A program made the position numbers and the translations under genes. The notes under the pieces were generated by a model. It was not told the DNA's origin, made no database searches, and saw nothing but the letters and a program-made list of their open reading frames with translations. From Thermohalobaculum sp963700775 (GTDB lineage Bacteria > Pseudomonadota > Alphaproteobacteria > Rhodobacterales > Rhodobacteraceae), in contig CAVOYU010000003.1 of the NCBI GenBank assembly GCA_963700775.1, positions 62,001 through 126,000 on the forward strand: a stretch of 64,000 nucleotides of DNA. The letters run 5' to 3'. Of the stretch, positions 51,659-60,662 are shown piece after piece; the stretch's first letter is position 1, and each line of letters opens with the position of its first letter.

Positions 51659-52807
51659 GTGACACCGGACAGTCCACCACAGATCGCCTATCTCGTTCAC
51701 GACCTGAACGACCCGGCCGTTGCGCGCCGCATCGCCCTCTTCCGGGCCGGCGGGGCGTCCGTCGCGCTCGCAGGCTTTCATCGCGGCGCCGAGGCCCCTG
51801 CCGTGATCCACGGCGCGCGGGCGCTCGATCTCGGCATCACCTACGACGCGCGGCTGGGACACAGGGCAGCGGCGGTCCTGAATGCGGCACTGATGAATGC
51901 CAGCCGGCTGCGGCGGCATTTCGGTCGTCCGCACGTCCTTGTCGCACGCAACCTCGAGATGCTCGCGCTCGGCGCCCGGATCGTCTCGGGAATGCAGCCG
52001 CGCCCGCGGCTGGTCTATGAGTGCCTCGACATCCACCGGCTGCTGGCCGGCTCCGGACTTGCCGGATCAGCGGTGCAATCCCTCGAACGCCGGCTCGGAG
52101 CGACGGTCGATCTGATCGTGACCAGTTCGCCCGCCTTCATCAGCAACCACATCGCTAGGCAGTTTCCGGCACATCCGACATTGCTGATCGAGAACAAGGT
52201 CTTTGCCGGCCATGACCTCGTACGGGCGCCGCCGACCGCGATCGGGGCGCCCTGGCGGATCGGCTGGTTCGGCGCGCTGCGCTGCCGGCGCTCGCTCGAC
52301 GTGCTTGGCGCCTTCGCCGCGAAACATGCGGGCGCGTTCGAGATCATCCTGCGCGGCAATCCCACGGTGGCCGTTTTTCCCGATCTCGCTGCCGAGGTGA
52401 GCAGACTCCCGCATGTTACGTTTCACGGCCGCTACGCCTATCCGGACGATCTCGCCGCCATCTACGGCGAGGTGCATTTTTCCTGGTGCATCGATCTCTA
52501 CGAGGAAGGCCTGAATTCGAAGTGGCTCTTGCCGAACCGCCTCTACGAGGGCGGATTTCATCGGACCGTTCCCCTCGCACTGGCCGACGTCGAAACCGGC
52601 GCCTTCCTGCGCCGCCACGGCGTCGGGATCGTCCTGGCGCAGCCGACGGTCGAGGCGCTGGACGCGGCGTTGGCATCCATGACCGGGGAGGCCTATGTCG
52701 AGGCGGCGCGCAGGATCGACGAGACGCCCGCGGGACTTTGGCGGTTGCGGGGCGAGGATTGCCGGGAGATAGTTGATGTGATCGCGGGGCGGCGACCGGT
52801 TCCATAG
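51659..52807 (+). CDS. Glycosyltransferase family 4-like
   Basis: A 382-aa GT-B glycosyltransferase. The N-terminal domain starts QIAYLVHDLNDPAVARRIALFRAGG; VYECLDIHRLL and LIVTSSPAFI lie mid-domain, and WRIGWFGALRCRRSLDVL opens the donor-binding domain. YPDDLAAIYGEVHFSWCIDLYEEGLNSKWLLPNRLYEGG is the donor-site region (E-x7-E-like). It starts at GTG 51659, the only in-frame start after a stop at 51650. The donor sugar is unknown. Confidence 0.85.
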   Translation: MTPDSPPQIAYLVHDLNDPAVARRIALFRAGGASVALAGFHRGAEAPAVIHGARALDLGITYDARLGHRAAAVLNAALMNASRLRRHFGRPHVLVARNLEMLALGARIVSGMQPRPRLVYECLDIHRLLAGSGLAGSAVQSLERRLGATVDLIVTSSPAFISNHIARQFPAHPTLLIENKVFAGHDLVRAPPTAIGAPWRIGWFGALRCRRSLDVLGAFAAKHAGAFEIILRGNPTVAVFPDLAAEVSRLPHVTFHGRYAYPDDLAAIYGEVHFSWCIDLYEEGLNSKWLLPNRLYEGGFHRTVPLALADVETGAFLRRHGVGIVLAQPTVEALDAALASMTGEAYVEAARRIDETPAGLWRLRGEDCREIVDVIAGRRPVP

Positions 52808-52825
52808 GTGGGGTCCACGAGACGC

Positions 52826-53878
52826 ATGGCGGATGAGCCGATCGATCGAGCGCGCGTGCTCATCGTCGTTCCGACGCTGAACGAAGCGCGCACCATCGAG
52901 GCTGTGGTGACACGGCTCCTCGATGGCACCGAGGCGCTGCGGACCGATCTCGTCGTCGTCGATGGCAACAGCGTCGATGGCACCCGGGACATCGTGCGTC
53001 GGATCGCCGAAACCGACCCGCGGGTCCGTCTGGTCGCCAACCCGGCCCGGATCCAGAGCGCCGGCATCAATCTCGCGGTTTCAGTTGCCGGGTCCGACGC
53101 CGACTATCTGATCCGGGCAGACGCGCACGCGACATATCCGGTCGGGTTTTGCGCGTCCCTGATCGAGGAGGCCCGCCGGACCGGCGCCAGTTCGGTCACA
53201 GTTCCGATGGTCGCCGAGGCGGGCCTGAGCAACTTTCAGGCCGGTGTCGCCGTCGCCCAGAACAGCGTCCTCGGCACCGGCGGATCAGCCCACAGGACCG
53301 GCGGCGGCGGCCGTTTCGTGGACCACGGGCATCACGCGTTGTTCCGCGCCTCGGCATTCCGGGAAGTCGGCGGCTACGATCCGGAGTTCTCGCACAACGA
53401 GGACGCAGAGCTGGACCGCAGGCTGACCCTGGCAGGCCATCGCATATGGCTGAGCGACCGGATCGAGATCGTCTACTACCCCCGGCCCTCCGCATCCGCG
53501 CTGTTCCGGCAATACCAGGGCTTCGGACGCGGCCGCGCACGCATGCTCCTCAAGCACCGCCTGATCCCGAAGCTCCGCCAGACCCTCCCGTTGCTCGTGC
53601 CAGTCGCGGCCGTGCTGGGCCTGGCCGGACTCGCGCTCGCAGCTGCAACCGGTAATTGGATCTGGCTTTACCTGCTGGCGCCCTTGGCACTTTGGGCCGC
53701 AATCTGTATGATCTACGGCGTCATCCTCGCGATCAGGGATCGCTCGTTCTGCGCCGCATGGGCCGGGCCCGCGGCGATTGTGATGCATCTGGCTTGGGGT
53801 ATCGGCTTTTTCCGGGAGCTAACTCACAGGCTTGAATGGCACTCGCCAATCTCCAAGACCCCGCCGTCAGCGTCGTAG
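52826..53878 (+). CDS. ExoA-like family 2 glycosyltransferase
   Basis: A 350-aa membrane-associated GT2. VLIVVPTLNEARTIEAVVTRLL, LVVVDGNSVDGTRDIV, DYLIRADAHATYP (DXD-like), and GGGGRFVDHGHHALFRASAFREVGGYDPEFSHNEDAELDRRL (the ED/Q-type region) match ExoA of succinoglycan synthesis. Two C-terminal membrane segments follow (LPLLVPVAAVLGLAGLALAA and WLYLLAPLALWAAICMIYG). Its 3' end overlaps the next gene by 43 bp in a different frame. Confidence 0.88.
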   Translation: MADEPIDRARVLIVVPTLNEARTIEAVVTRLLDGTEALRTDLVVVDGNSVDGTRDIVRRIAETDPRVRLVANPARIQSAGINLAVSVAGSDADYLIRADAHATYPVGFCASLIEEARRTGASSVTVPMVAEAGLSNFQAGVAVAQNSVLGTGGSAHRTGGGGRFVDHGHHALFRASAFREVGGYDPEFSHNEDAELDRRLTLAGHRIWLSDRIEIVYYPRPSASALFRQYQGFGRGRARMLLKHRLIPKLRQTLPLLVPVAAVLGLAGLALAAATGNWIWLYLLAPLALWAAICMIYGVILAIRDRSFCAAWAGPAAIVMHLAWGIGFFRELTHRLEWHSPISKTPPSAS

Positions 53879-54789
53879 TCGCGGCCTGGAACGCCGAGCG
53901 GTTCGTCGCCGACGCCGTGCGGAGCGCCCTTTCACAGGAAAATGTGGCACTTGAAGTCATCGTCGTCGATGACGGCTCCACAGATGCCACCGCAGCGCTG
54001 GTGGAATTGATCGGGGACGGCCGGTGTTCCTGTATCAGGCTTGCGAGCAACCAGGGCCCCAGCGCCGCACGAAACCGGGGTTTTCAGGCGGCGAAGGGCG
54101 ACTGGATCGCGGTACTCGATGCCGACGACATGATCTTCGCGGGGCGGCTGGAACGGATGCTCCGGCTCGCCGTGCGGACGTCCGCCGATATCGTCGTCGA
54201 TGATCTGGCGCAGGTGTCCGAAGAGGGCGAAGACCTCGGCCTGTTCTATGGCCAGGCCCTGGCGGGAATCGACCGGCTGACATTGGCGGACTTCATCCTG
54301 GCGAACACGGAGTTCTTATCGGCCGCACCGAGTTTCGGCTATCTGAAGCCTCTGTTCCGGAAGCGTTTTCTTGTCGACGCCGGGATCTCCTATGATCCGG
54401 CGGTCCAGCTTGGCGAAGACTATTATCTGCTGGCCGATTGTCTGGCTGCCGGTGCGGTCGTCCAGGTCGACCACCATGCCGGTTATCGCTATACGCGGCG
54501 GCGCGGATCTGTGTCGCATCGCCTGGAGGTCGAACATCTCAGGGGGCTTCGAGAAGCAGACCGGAAGTTCAGCCGCCGCTGGCAGCTCGATGATGCGGCC
54601 GAGGAAGCATTGCGGCGTCGCCGCCGCGCACTTGATGACGCGCTCGCGTTCTCGATCGCGGTCGAGGCAATCAGGCAGAAGAGCTGGGCCGAGGCAGGCG
54701 CCGCGCTGCTCCGCCGGCCGGCGGCGACGCTGCTGTTCCGGCACCCGATCCACGCGCGGCTGGGAAGGCTCACGGAAGCATGGCGATGA
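53836..54789 (+). CDS. Glycosyltransferase family 2
   Basis: A 317-aa GT-A enzyme: VSVVVAAWNAERFVADAVRSALSQ, VIVVDDGSTDATAALVE, GPSAARNRGFQAAKGDWIAVLDADDMI (DXDD metal site), and QLGEDYYLLADCLAAGAV. The C-terminal about 90 residues are Arg-rich and helical. The start lies 43 bp inside the exoA-like gene, so the two are probably translationally coupled. Donor and acceptor are unknown. Confidence 0.9.
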   Translation: MALANLQDPAVSVVVAAWNAERFVADAVRSALSQENVALEVIVVDDGSTDATAALVELIGDGRCSCIRLASNQGPSAARNRGFQAAKGDWIAVLDADDMIFAGRLERMLRLAVRTSADIVVDDLAQVSEEGEDLGLFYGQALAGIDRLTLADFILANTEFLSAAPSFGYLKPLFRKRFLVDAGISYDPAVQLGEDYYLLADCLAAGAVVQVDHHAGYRYTRRRGSVSHRLEVEHLRGLREADRKFSRRWQLDDAAEEALRRRRRALDDALAFSIAVEAIRQKSWAEAGAALLRRPAATLLFRHPIHARLGRLTEAWR

Positions 54790-54883
54790 GGCGCGCGGCC
54801 GGCGGGCGGATGCCGGCTCCCGACCGGTACCGGGCCGGCGGTGGGACGGCTATGCGGCGGATCCACCCTCGTCGGGGCCGGTG

Positions 54884-56164
54884 ATGCGTATCGACCGGCG
54901 CATCTTACTCGATTCCGAAAGCAATCAGATCTTCGGAACCGCCGCAATTTCGCTTACGACGTTCATATTCGCTTACTCGATCATATTCGGCCAGATTTCG
55001 ATCCTGATTTTCTATGCGCTCTGGCTCCCGTTTCTGGTGCTCAAACCCGCTCTCCTGTTGAAAGGCTTGGGTCATGTGAGCCTACTGCTGCTGCTCCCGG
55101 CCGTGGCCGTGCTGTCGACGCTTTGGTCCGACTATCCGGCGGTCACCCTGCGCGGCAGCCTCCAGTATGCCTCGACCGTCGTCTGCGGCGTGATCGCCGC
55201 CCGGATGATCTCCGCGGAAACGCTTGCCCGGGGCGGCCTGATCGGATCGGCTGCCGTCATCCTCTATTCGCTGGCCTACGGCGAATACGGCTACGACGCG
55301 ATTGACGGAACCTATTCCTTCGCCGGCGCCTTCGGTTCGAAAAACTCGTTCGGATTCTTCGGCTCGACCGGACTGATCTTCGCCGTCGCAATCATCTGGC
55401 TATTCCGGAGCGGCTGGCGCTGGACGCTGCTGTCACTCGGTGTCGCGGGCCTTTCGGCCTACGCGCTCTCCATCGCCGCGTCGGCGACATCGACGATCAC
55501 TGCTGTGGCCTCGCTTGCGGTCATGGCGGTCGCGAAGTTCAGCCTAGCGTTCGCGCCGGTCCAGCGGCGTGTCCTGCTGGCGGGCGGGCTGGTCGTCATT
55601 GCCGGGATCGTCGCCTGGGCCTCCGCGACCGGAGCCGTCGCGCAGATCTTCGAGATATTCGGCAAGGACGCGACCCTGACGGGCAGAACTTTCCTTTGGC
55701 GCGAAGGCCTGAAGGTCGTGTACGAGCATCCGATCCTCGGGGTCGGGTACTATGCCTTCTGGGTTCCCGGGCGCCCGCTGGCCGAAGAGCTTTGGGAAAG
55801 TTTCTATATCTCGGCCCGAAGTGGATTCCACTTTCACAACACCCTGATCGAGAGCGGCGTCGAACTCGGCATGGTCGGCATCGCGATGGCGGGGGCGATC
55901 CTGATCGGGCTCGTCGTCGAGCCATTGCGCTCCCTGATCGGCAGCCGGCACGCGGCTAGCGCCATCCTGTGCACGGTTCTCGCGATCCTGTTCGCCGTCC
56001 GCTCGGCGGTCGAGGTCGAATTCCTCACGCCCTACAAGATGGGCTCGTTCATGGTGCCGTTCCTGCTGATTGCGATGTGGGATGCGAGACACGTCGAATG
56101 CCGCGGGCGGCAGACGCCGCTCCATCACGCTGGATCGTCGCGCGGCTCGGATGCCGCGGGCTGA
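54884..56164 (+). CDS. ExoQ/Wzy-type polysaccharide polymerase
   Basis: A 426-aa integral membrane protein with about ten hydrophobic segments and the O-antigen ligase/Wzy signature: SDYPAVTLRGSLQYASTVVCGVIAA, GAFGSKNSFGFFGSTGLIFAV, TLTGRTFLWREGLKVVYEHPILGVGYYAFW, and FHFHNTLIESGVELGMVGI. This resembles ExoQ, which polymerises repeat units in the periplasm. Start at ATG 54884 (MRIDRRILL). The last 40 bp overlap the convergent glycosyltransferase gene. Confidence 0.9.
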   Translation: MRIDRRILLDSESNQIFGTAAISLTTFIFAYSIIFGQISILIFYALWLPFLVLKPALLLKGLGHVSLLLLLPAVAVLSTLWSDYPAVTLRGSLQYASTVVCGVIAARMISAETLARGGLIGSAAVILYSLAYGEYGYDAIDGTYSFAGAFGSKNSFGFFGSTGLIFAVAIIWLFRSGWRWTLLSLGVAGLSAYALSIAASATSTITAVASLAVMAVAKFSLAFAPVQRRVLLAGGLVVIAGIVAWASATGAVAQIFEIFGKDATLTGRTFLWREGLKVVYEHPILGVGYYAFWVPGRPLAEELWESFYISARSGFHFHNTLIESGVELGMVGIAMAGAILIGLVVEPLRSLIGSRHAASAILCTVLAILFAVRSAVEVEFLTPYKMGSFMVPFLLIAMWDARHVECRGRQTPLHHAGSSRGSDAAG

Positions 56165-57090
56165 GCAACAGGCTCCGCCCCCCCATACGCCACGATCGTC
56201 CGGAGCCCGAAAAGCTTCACGACGACACCCAAATGCAGCGCGCCGCGCAGCAGCCAGAACGCGCGCCGCCGGGGCGGAAACGGGTTGATCATAAGCCCGC
56301 CGAGGCAGGCGAGCGCCTTCGCCCCTGCCCGCGCGGCTTCCCGCGCCCGCCCGGCAAGTTCCGGATGCCGCCGGGCGATCATCGCGCCATGGGTCTGCCC
56401 GTACCGGAACCGCCGCCTGACGAGCCAGGCCATCGTTGCCCGGTCGGACGGCACGGACTCGCGAGCCACCGCGTTCGGGGCGTAGTGCATCGTGGCTCCC
56501 CGCCTGATCAGACGGTCGAAGAAATCGGTGTCCTCGCCGCCCGTCCGGCCGAACTTCACATCGAACCGTGCGCCGGTCCTCGCGATCAGGCGGCGCGAGA
56601 TCAGCACGTTCCCCGCATGTCCGCCGGCGATCTCGCCATTCCTGAAGATCGGCTCGACGGTGTGAAAGCTGCCGTCCGACATCCAGGCGGGCGCCGGGGC
56701 ATGGAAGACCGGCACGACCGGCCCGAAGACCACATCGGCGCCGGTCGCCGAGGCGGCCGCGAGCAGCTCCGAAAGCCAGTCGGCATCCGCCGCCTCGTCG
56801 TCGTCGATGAAGGCGATCCAGTCGCCTCCGGCCGCATCGAGGGCGGCGTTCCGGGCAATCGAGATGTTTCCCGCCGGCGCGTGGACATATGCCAGGTCCA
56901 GCCCAAGCGCCGCCGCGGCCTCCCGGACGCGATCGCCGGCGCTCGGGACGGCGTCGTTGTCAGCGACGACGACGCGCATCACGACCGAATCGGGCAGTTC
57001 CTGCCCCGCCAGCGAAACGAGTGTCTCGCGGATCGCTTCGCGGCGAAACGTGCAGACGCAGACGTCGACCTTTGTCGCTGCCCGGCTCAT
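56125..57090 (-). CDS. Glycosyltransferase family 2
   Basis: A 321-aa GT2: VDVCVCTFRREAIRETLVSLAGQ, VVVADNDAVPSAGDRV, NISIARNAALDAAGGDWIAFIDDDEAAD and FGRTGGEDTDFFDRLIRRGATMHYAP (acceptor/base region). A late amphipathic and hydrophobic end (WLLRGALHLGVVVKLFGL) may touch the membrane. The start was set at MSRAATKVDV, overlapping the upstream glycosyltransferase as ATGA. It converges on the polymerase gene with a 40-bp overlap. Confidence 0.9.
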   Translation of the reverse strand: MSRAATKVDVCVCTFRREAIRETLVSLAGQELPDSVVMRVVVADNDAVPSAGDRVREAAAALGLDLAYVHAPAGNISIARNAALDAAGGDWIAFIDDDEAADADWLSELLAAASATGADVVFGPVVPVFHAPAPAWMSDGSFHTVEPIFRNGEIAGGHAGNVLISRRLIARTGARFDVKFGRTGGEDTDFFDRLIRRGATMHYAPNAVARESVPSDRATMAWLVRRRFRYGQTHGAMIARRHPELAGRAREAARAGAKALACLGGLMINPFPPRRRAFWLLRGALHLGVVVKLFGLRTIVAYGGAEPVAQPAASEPRDDPA

Positions 57091-58196
57091 CGGAGCGGCT
57101 TGCTCCAGTAGAGCCGCCCGGTCGCCGCGCGGGCAAGGGCCTCGGGCCACGACCGCCACGAGGCCATCCGGCCCGCATCCCGATAACGCCCCAGGCGCAT
57201 CATCCTGGCCGACGTTGCCGCTAGGACCTTGCCAAGTTCCTGCCGGTTGGGCTCGGTAATGCCGGTCAGGTCAGCCAGTTCGGCCGCGATGAATTCGCAG
57301 TCGGCCTCGTCCGGCTCGACCGGCCGGTACCCGGTCAGTTCGATCATTTTCGCCGCGACCGCACGCCGGAACCAATGCCTCTCGCTCTCGTCCAGGGGCG
57401 CTCCGACGAGCCCGACCAACTCGCCGAGCCTGGACGCCGCCGCCTGCGCCTCGTCCCTGCCAAGCGGGAATCCGATGTCGGGCCGGCCCGAGCGCCGCCG
57501 CCGCGCCGAGACCGCCCAGAATTGCGAGCAAGCGGACAGGATGCGGACATTGGCGATCGAGCTCGACGAGAGGCTGTCGCCGTGCATCCGGTAGGAGCCG
57601 AAGATACCCTCCATGTTTTCGACCAGCCCGATCTCCATCAGCCGCCAGTACAGGTCCGTGTCTTCCGACATGACCCCCGGCCGATATCCGCCGGCGCGCC
57701 GAAAGGCATCACTCCTGACCATCAGGAAGGAATGGACGATCTGCGGCTCCCGCGCCGGGATCCAGCCCGGATCGGAGCATTCGAGCGGCCGCGGGCGCGA
57801 CACCCGCCCCGTGGGCCGGCCCTGGCCATCGATCTCGGCATGTCCGCCGGAGACCGCAACCAGCTCCGGGCGCTCCCCGAAGCGCGCCAGTTGCCGTGCG
57901 AACCGGTCCGGCGCACTCAGGTCGTCCGCGTCCAGGCGCGCCATGAATGGCGCACGGATTCGCCGCGCACCCGCCGCGAGGGCCGATACGACGCCGCCGT
58001 TCGGCTGGCTCACAAGCTCGATTCGCGGATCCGCGCCGGCCATCGCGCGTAGAATCGCTGGCGTGCGATCCTGGCTCCCGTCGTCCACGACGATCACCCT
58101 GAGCCGCTCCTCGGTCTGCGAAAGTATTGAATCGACCGCGGACTCGATTGTCCGCTCCGCATTGAACACCGGAATTATAGCATCGACTAGTGCCAT
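57087..58196 (-). CDS. Glycosyltransferase family 2
   Basis: A 369-aa GT2: DAIIPVFNAERTIESAVDSILSQTE, VIVVDDGSQDRTPAILRAM, GGVVSALAAGARRIRAPFMARLDADDLSAP (metal site) and GVMSEDTDLYWRLMEIGLVENM. The C-terminal about 130 residues have no recognised domain. It is the first of two coupled minus-strand genes, and it diverges from the exoP-like gene across the region holding the 20-bp direct repeats. Confidence 0.9.
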   Translation of the reverse strand: MALVDAIIPVFNAERTIESAVDSILSQTEERLRVIVVDDGSQDRTPAILRAMAGADPRIELVSQPNGGVVSALAAGARRIRAPFMARLDADDLSAPDRFARQLARFGERPELVAVSGGHAEIDGQGRPTGRVSRPRPLECSDPGWIPAREPQIVHSFLMVRSDAFRRAGGYRPGVMSEDTDLYWRLMEIGLVENMEGIFGSYRMHGDSLSSSSIANVRILSACSQFWAVSARRRRSGRPDIGFPLGRDEAQAAASRLGELVGLVGAPLDESERHWFRRAVAAKMIELTGYRPVEPDEADCEFIAAELADLTGITEPNRQELGKVLAATSARMMRLGRYRDAGRMASWRSWPEALARAATGRLYWSKPLR

Positions 58197-58251
58197 GACT
58201 TAGTTTAGATGATAAGGTGACGCAGTCAAAGACATAACAAAAATGCGCCAA

Positions 58252-58288
58252 ACTATACTATAGGTTGTCACACTATACTATAGGTTGT
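58252..58288. repeat. 17-bp direct repeat, 20-bp period, before exoP
   Basis: Two exact copies of ACTATACTATAGGTTGT, at 58252-58268 and 58272-58288, separated by CAC. The 20-bp period is close to two helical turns, so a protein could bind both copies on the same face. The repeats lie between two divergent exopolysaccharide genes, about 55 bp after the minus-strand start and 70 bp before the exoP-like start, where an operator would be expected. Confidence 0.85.
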
Positions 58289-58359
58289 AAAGTCAAGTTG
58301 AGTCCGAGCGGTTCGCCTAGTGTCTTCGAATCAGACGAGATGACCATGGTCACGCCTGA

Positions 58360-60618
58360 ATGGGACCAATGGAGGATCGGTCGACTTTGGACAACAGGAA
58401 CCTGCGCGCCCCCGTCCGCGGAGCTTCCGCTTCGGCAGGCGACAGCGACGGCTACATCGACGCGACCCGCATTGCCAAGGCGATCCGCCGGCAAACGCGG
58501 CTGATCTTGGGCTGTGCGGCGATCGGTCTGGCCGCCGCGGTTGTCTACGTGGTGCTGGCGGTGCCGCGCTATCAGGCGATCGAGACGATCCTCTTCGATG
58601 AGGACCGGGCCCAGATGCTCGACCAGGTATCCCTGGTTCCACGCACCGCGGTCTCCGACACCGCGATCCAGGGCGAGATCGAGATCATCAAGTCGCAGGC
58701 GCTCGCCCTGCGCGTGGTCGACGCGCTTAAGCTCGATCAGGACGCCGACTTCATGAATCCGCCCGCCTCGCCGGTCGGCGCAACGAAACAGGCGGTCCAG
58801 TCTCTGGTACGTCCGGTTCTCGGTCTCATCACGCCCGCGCCGCCGTCGCCTTCGGCCGCAGAAGACGGTGACGACGGGCTCCGGGAGACCCCCAAGACCC
58901 GGGCGGCACAGCTGCTGCGAAACAATCTTGAGGTCGAGCGGATCGGCCGGAGCTTCGTTCTGGACATCAAGTATCTCGGATATGACCCGGTCCGCGCCAC
59001 ACGCATCGCCCGCGAGATCGGCAGCGCCTACAAGAGGTTCCGGCTCGAGTCGAATTTCGAGGTCGCGCGCGGCGCCGGCGACTGGCTGACAGAACGGCTC
59101 GGCGAGCTCGAGCGGAAAGGCCTGAGCGTCGCGCAGGATCTGGAAAGATTCCGGCTCGAGCACAAGCTTGTCTCCGTCAAGGGCTCCCTGCTCTCGGAAC
59201 AGCAGCTCTCCGAAACACTGACCAAGCTGATCGACGCCGAGGCCGACACCGCCCAGACGCAGGCGCGGCTCCGCCAGTTCGAGGGCCTTGTCGAATCGGC
59301 GGCCGGCGAGGTCATCGCGACAGCCACCTTCGCCACGGAAACGCCGAGCGACGAGGTCATCGCGAAGCTCAGGCTCGACTACTTCGAGGCTACTTCGCGC
59401 TTCCGCGATGTGACGGGCCGCTGGGGCGAGGACCATCCCGAGGCGGTTCGCCTGGCCGGCCGCATGTCGGAGATCGAACAGGACCTGCTTAGGGAGATGC
59501 GACACGTGACCGAGGCGCTCCGGGCCGAACACCAGATCGCCCTGAGCCGCGAGGCGTCGCTGCAGTCGAACCTCGACGAGATCAACCTGGCAAGCACCAG
59601 GGCGGCCGGCCTGGTCGGCAAGCTGCATCAGCTCGAGGAGGAGGCGACGATTTATCGCGAGATGTACCAGGAATTTCTCAAACGCTACGAGACCACACGC
59701 CAGCAGCAGGCCTTCCCCGTCGCGTCGGTCGAGACCATTTCCTCCGCGATGGTGCCAAAGGGTCCCGCGCGGCCCAGAATCGGCGCGAGCCTCGCGCTCG
59801 GTATCGTGCTCGGCGGGCTCCTCGGTGCGGGCATGGGAGCGCTGCGCGAACTGCGCGAGCGGCCTATGCGCACGCGGGCGGATCTGCGCGAGGCGCTGGG
59901 TCTGCCCCTGATCGGCTCGATCGCCCTCGGCGCCACGGAAAGGGAGCGGCTCAAGGCCGATCGGCTCTTCATGCGGGCCGCCCATTCCATGCGCTCCCTG
60001 TTCGCCTCACCCCCGGGCGCGAACTGCGCGTCCTCGATCGGGTTTGCGCAGGTCCTGCCCGGCAGCAGGCAGGTGCTGCCCCGCAAGTTCGCCGAGTTCC
60101 TGGCAACCGACGGCGCCCGGGTCATGTACATCGAGACCGCCCCGGGCGAGGCCGGCCGGCTCGAGACCGAACACCCGGATTCCGTGCGCTGGAGCCTCGG
60201 GGTCCGGGGCACGGCAATCTATCGGCGCGAGGTCGAGGCGACCGGAGCCTCGATCGATGTGCTGTTCCTCGGCCCCGCGAAACCCCTGCCCGACGGAGTG
60301 CCCGCCGATGCCTTGCCGGCAAAGCTGGTCCGAGAGGTCATGGCGGACGCCAGGTCGCGCTACGATCACATCGTGGTCAGTCTGCCGCCGCTATCGGCCA
60401 ACCTGACCGCCAACACCTTCGCCCGACACGTCGATGGCGTGGTGCTCGCGCTCGCCTGGGGCCAGATCGTTCCAAGCGTCGCCAGGGCCGCGCTCGACGA
60501 GAACTCGGCGTTCGAAGACAATCTGGTTGGTGCGGTCTTCATCGACACGGACCTCCATGCGTTGAGGCAGTGCGTCGGTTCCGGCAGCTTCGAGGCAAGC
60601 CTGCTCGAGGCCCGCTGA
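58360..60618 (+). CDS. ExoP/Wzc-like chain-length protein with degenerate kinase domain
   Basis: A 752-aa inner-membrane protein. Membrane helix 1 at about 45-68, a Wzz domain (YQAIETILFDEDRAQML; VSLVPRTAVSDTAIQGEIEIIKSQALALRVV), a long periplasmic coiled coil, and helix 2 at about 470-490 after the Pro-rich VPKGPARPRIG. The C-terminal part looks like a BY-kinase (ARVMYIETAPGEAGR, SRYDHIVVSLPPLS), but the Walker A GGxGKS is replaced (QVLPGSRQVLPRK) and no tyrosine cluster follows. It is probably a kinase-dead co-polymerase. The start is ATG 58360 or 58369. Confidence 0.9.
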   Translation: MGPMEDRSTLDNRNLRAPVRGASASAGDSDGYIDATRIAKAIRRQTRLILGCAAIGLAAAVVYVVLAVPRYQAIETILFDEDRAQMLDQVSLVPRTAVSDTAIQGEIEIIKSQALALRVVDALKLDQDADFMNPPASPVGATKQAVQSLVRPVLGLITPAPPSPSAAEDGDDGLRETPKTRAAQLLRNNLEVERIGRSFVLDIKYLGYDPVRATRIAREIGSAYKRFRLESNFEVARGAGDWLTERLGELERKGLSVAQDLERFRLEHKLVSVKGSLLSEQQLSETLTKLIDAEADTAQTQARLRQFEGLVESAAGEVIATATFATETPSDEVIAKLRLDYFEATSRFRDVTGRWGEDHPEAVRLAGRMSEIEQDLLREMRHVTEALRAEHQIALSREASLQSNLDEINLASTRAAGLVGKLHQLEEEATIYREMYQEFLKRYETTRQQQAFPVASVETISSAMVPKGPARPRIGASLALGIVLGGLLGAGMGALRELRERPMRTRADLREALGLPLIGSIALGATERERLKADRLFMRAAHSMRSLFASPPGANCASSIGFAQVLPGSRQVLPRKFAEFLATDGARVMYIETAPGEAGRLETEHPDSVRWSLGVRGTAIYRREVEATGASIDVLFLGPAKPLPDGVPADALPAKLVREVMADARSRYDHIVVSLPPLSANLTANTFARHVDGVVLALAWGQIVPSVARAALDENSAFEDNLVGAVFIDTDLHALRQCVGSGSFEASLLEAR

Positions 60619-60662
60619 TCGCGTTTCAAGGTTCGGCTGCGAACTCGGGAAAGATCATCGAG

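Noticed and set aside
54371..54883. N-terminal extension of the polymerase frame over the preceding glycosyltransferase
   Set aside because: It is an out-of-frame shadow of the family 2 glycosyltransferase, and ATG 54884 gives a normal polymerase start.
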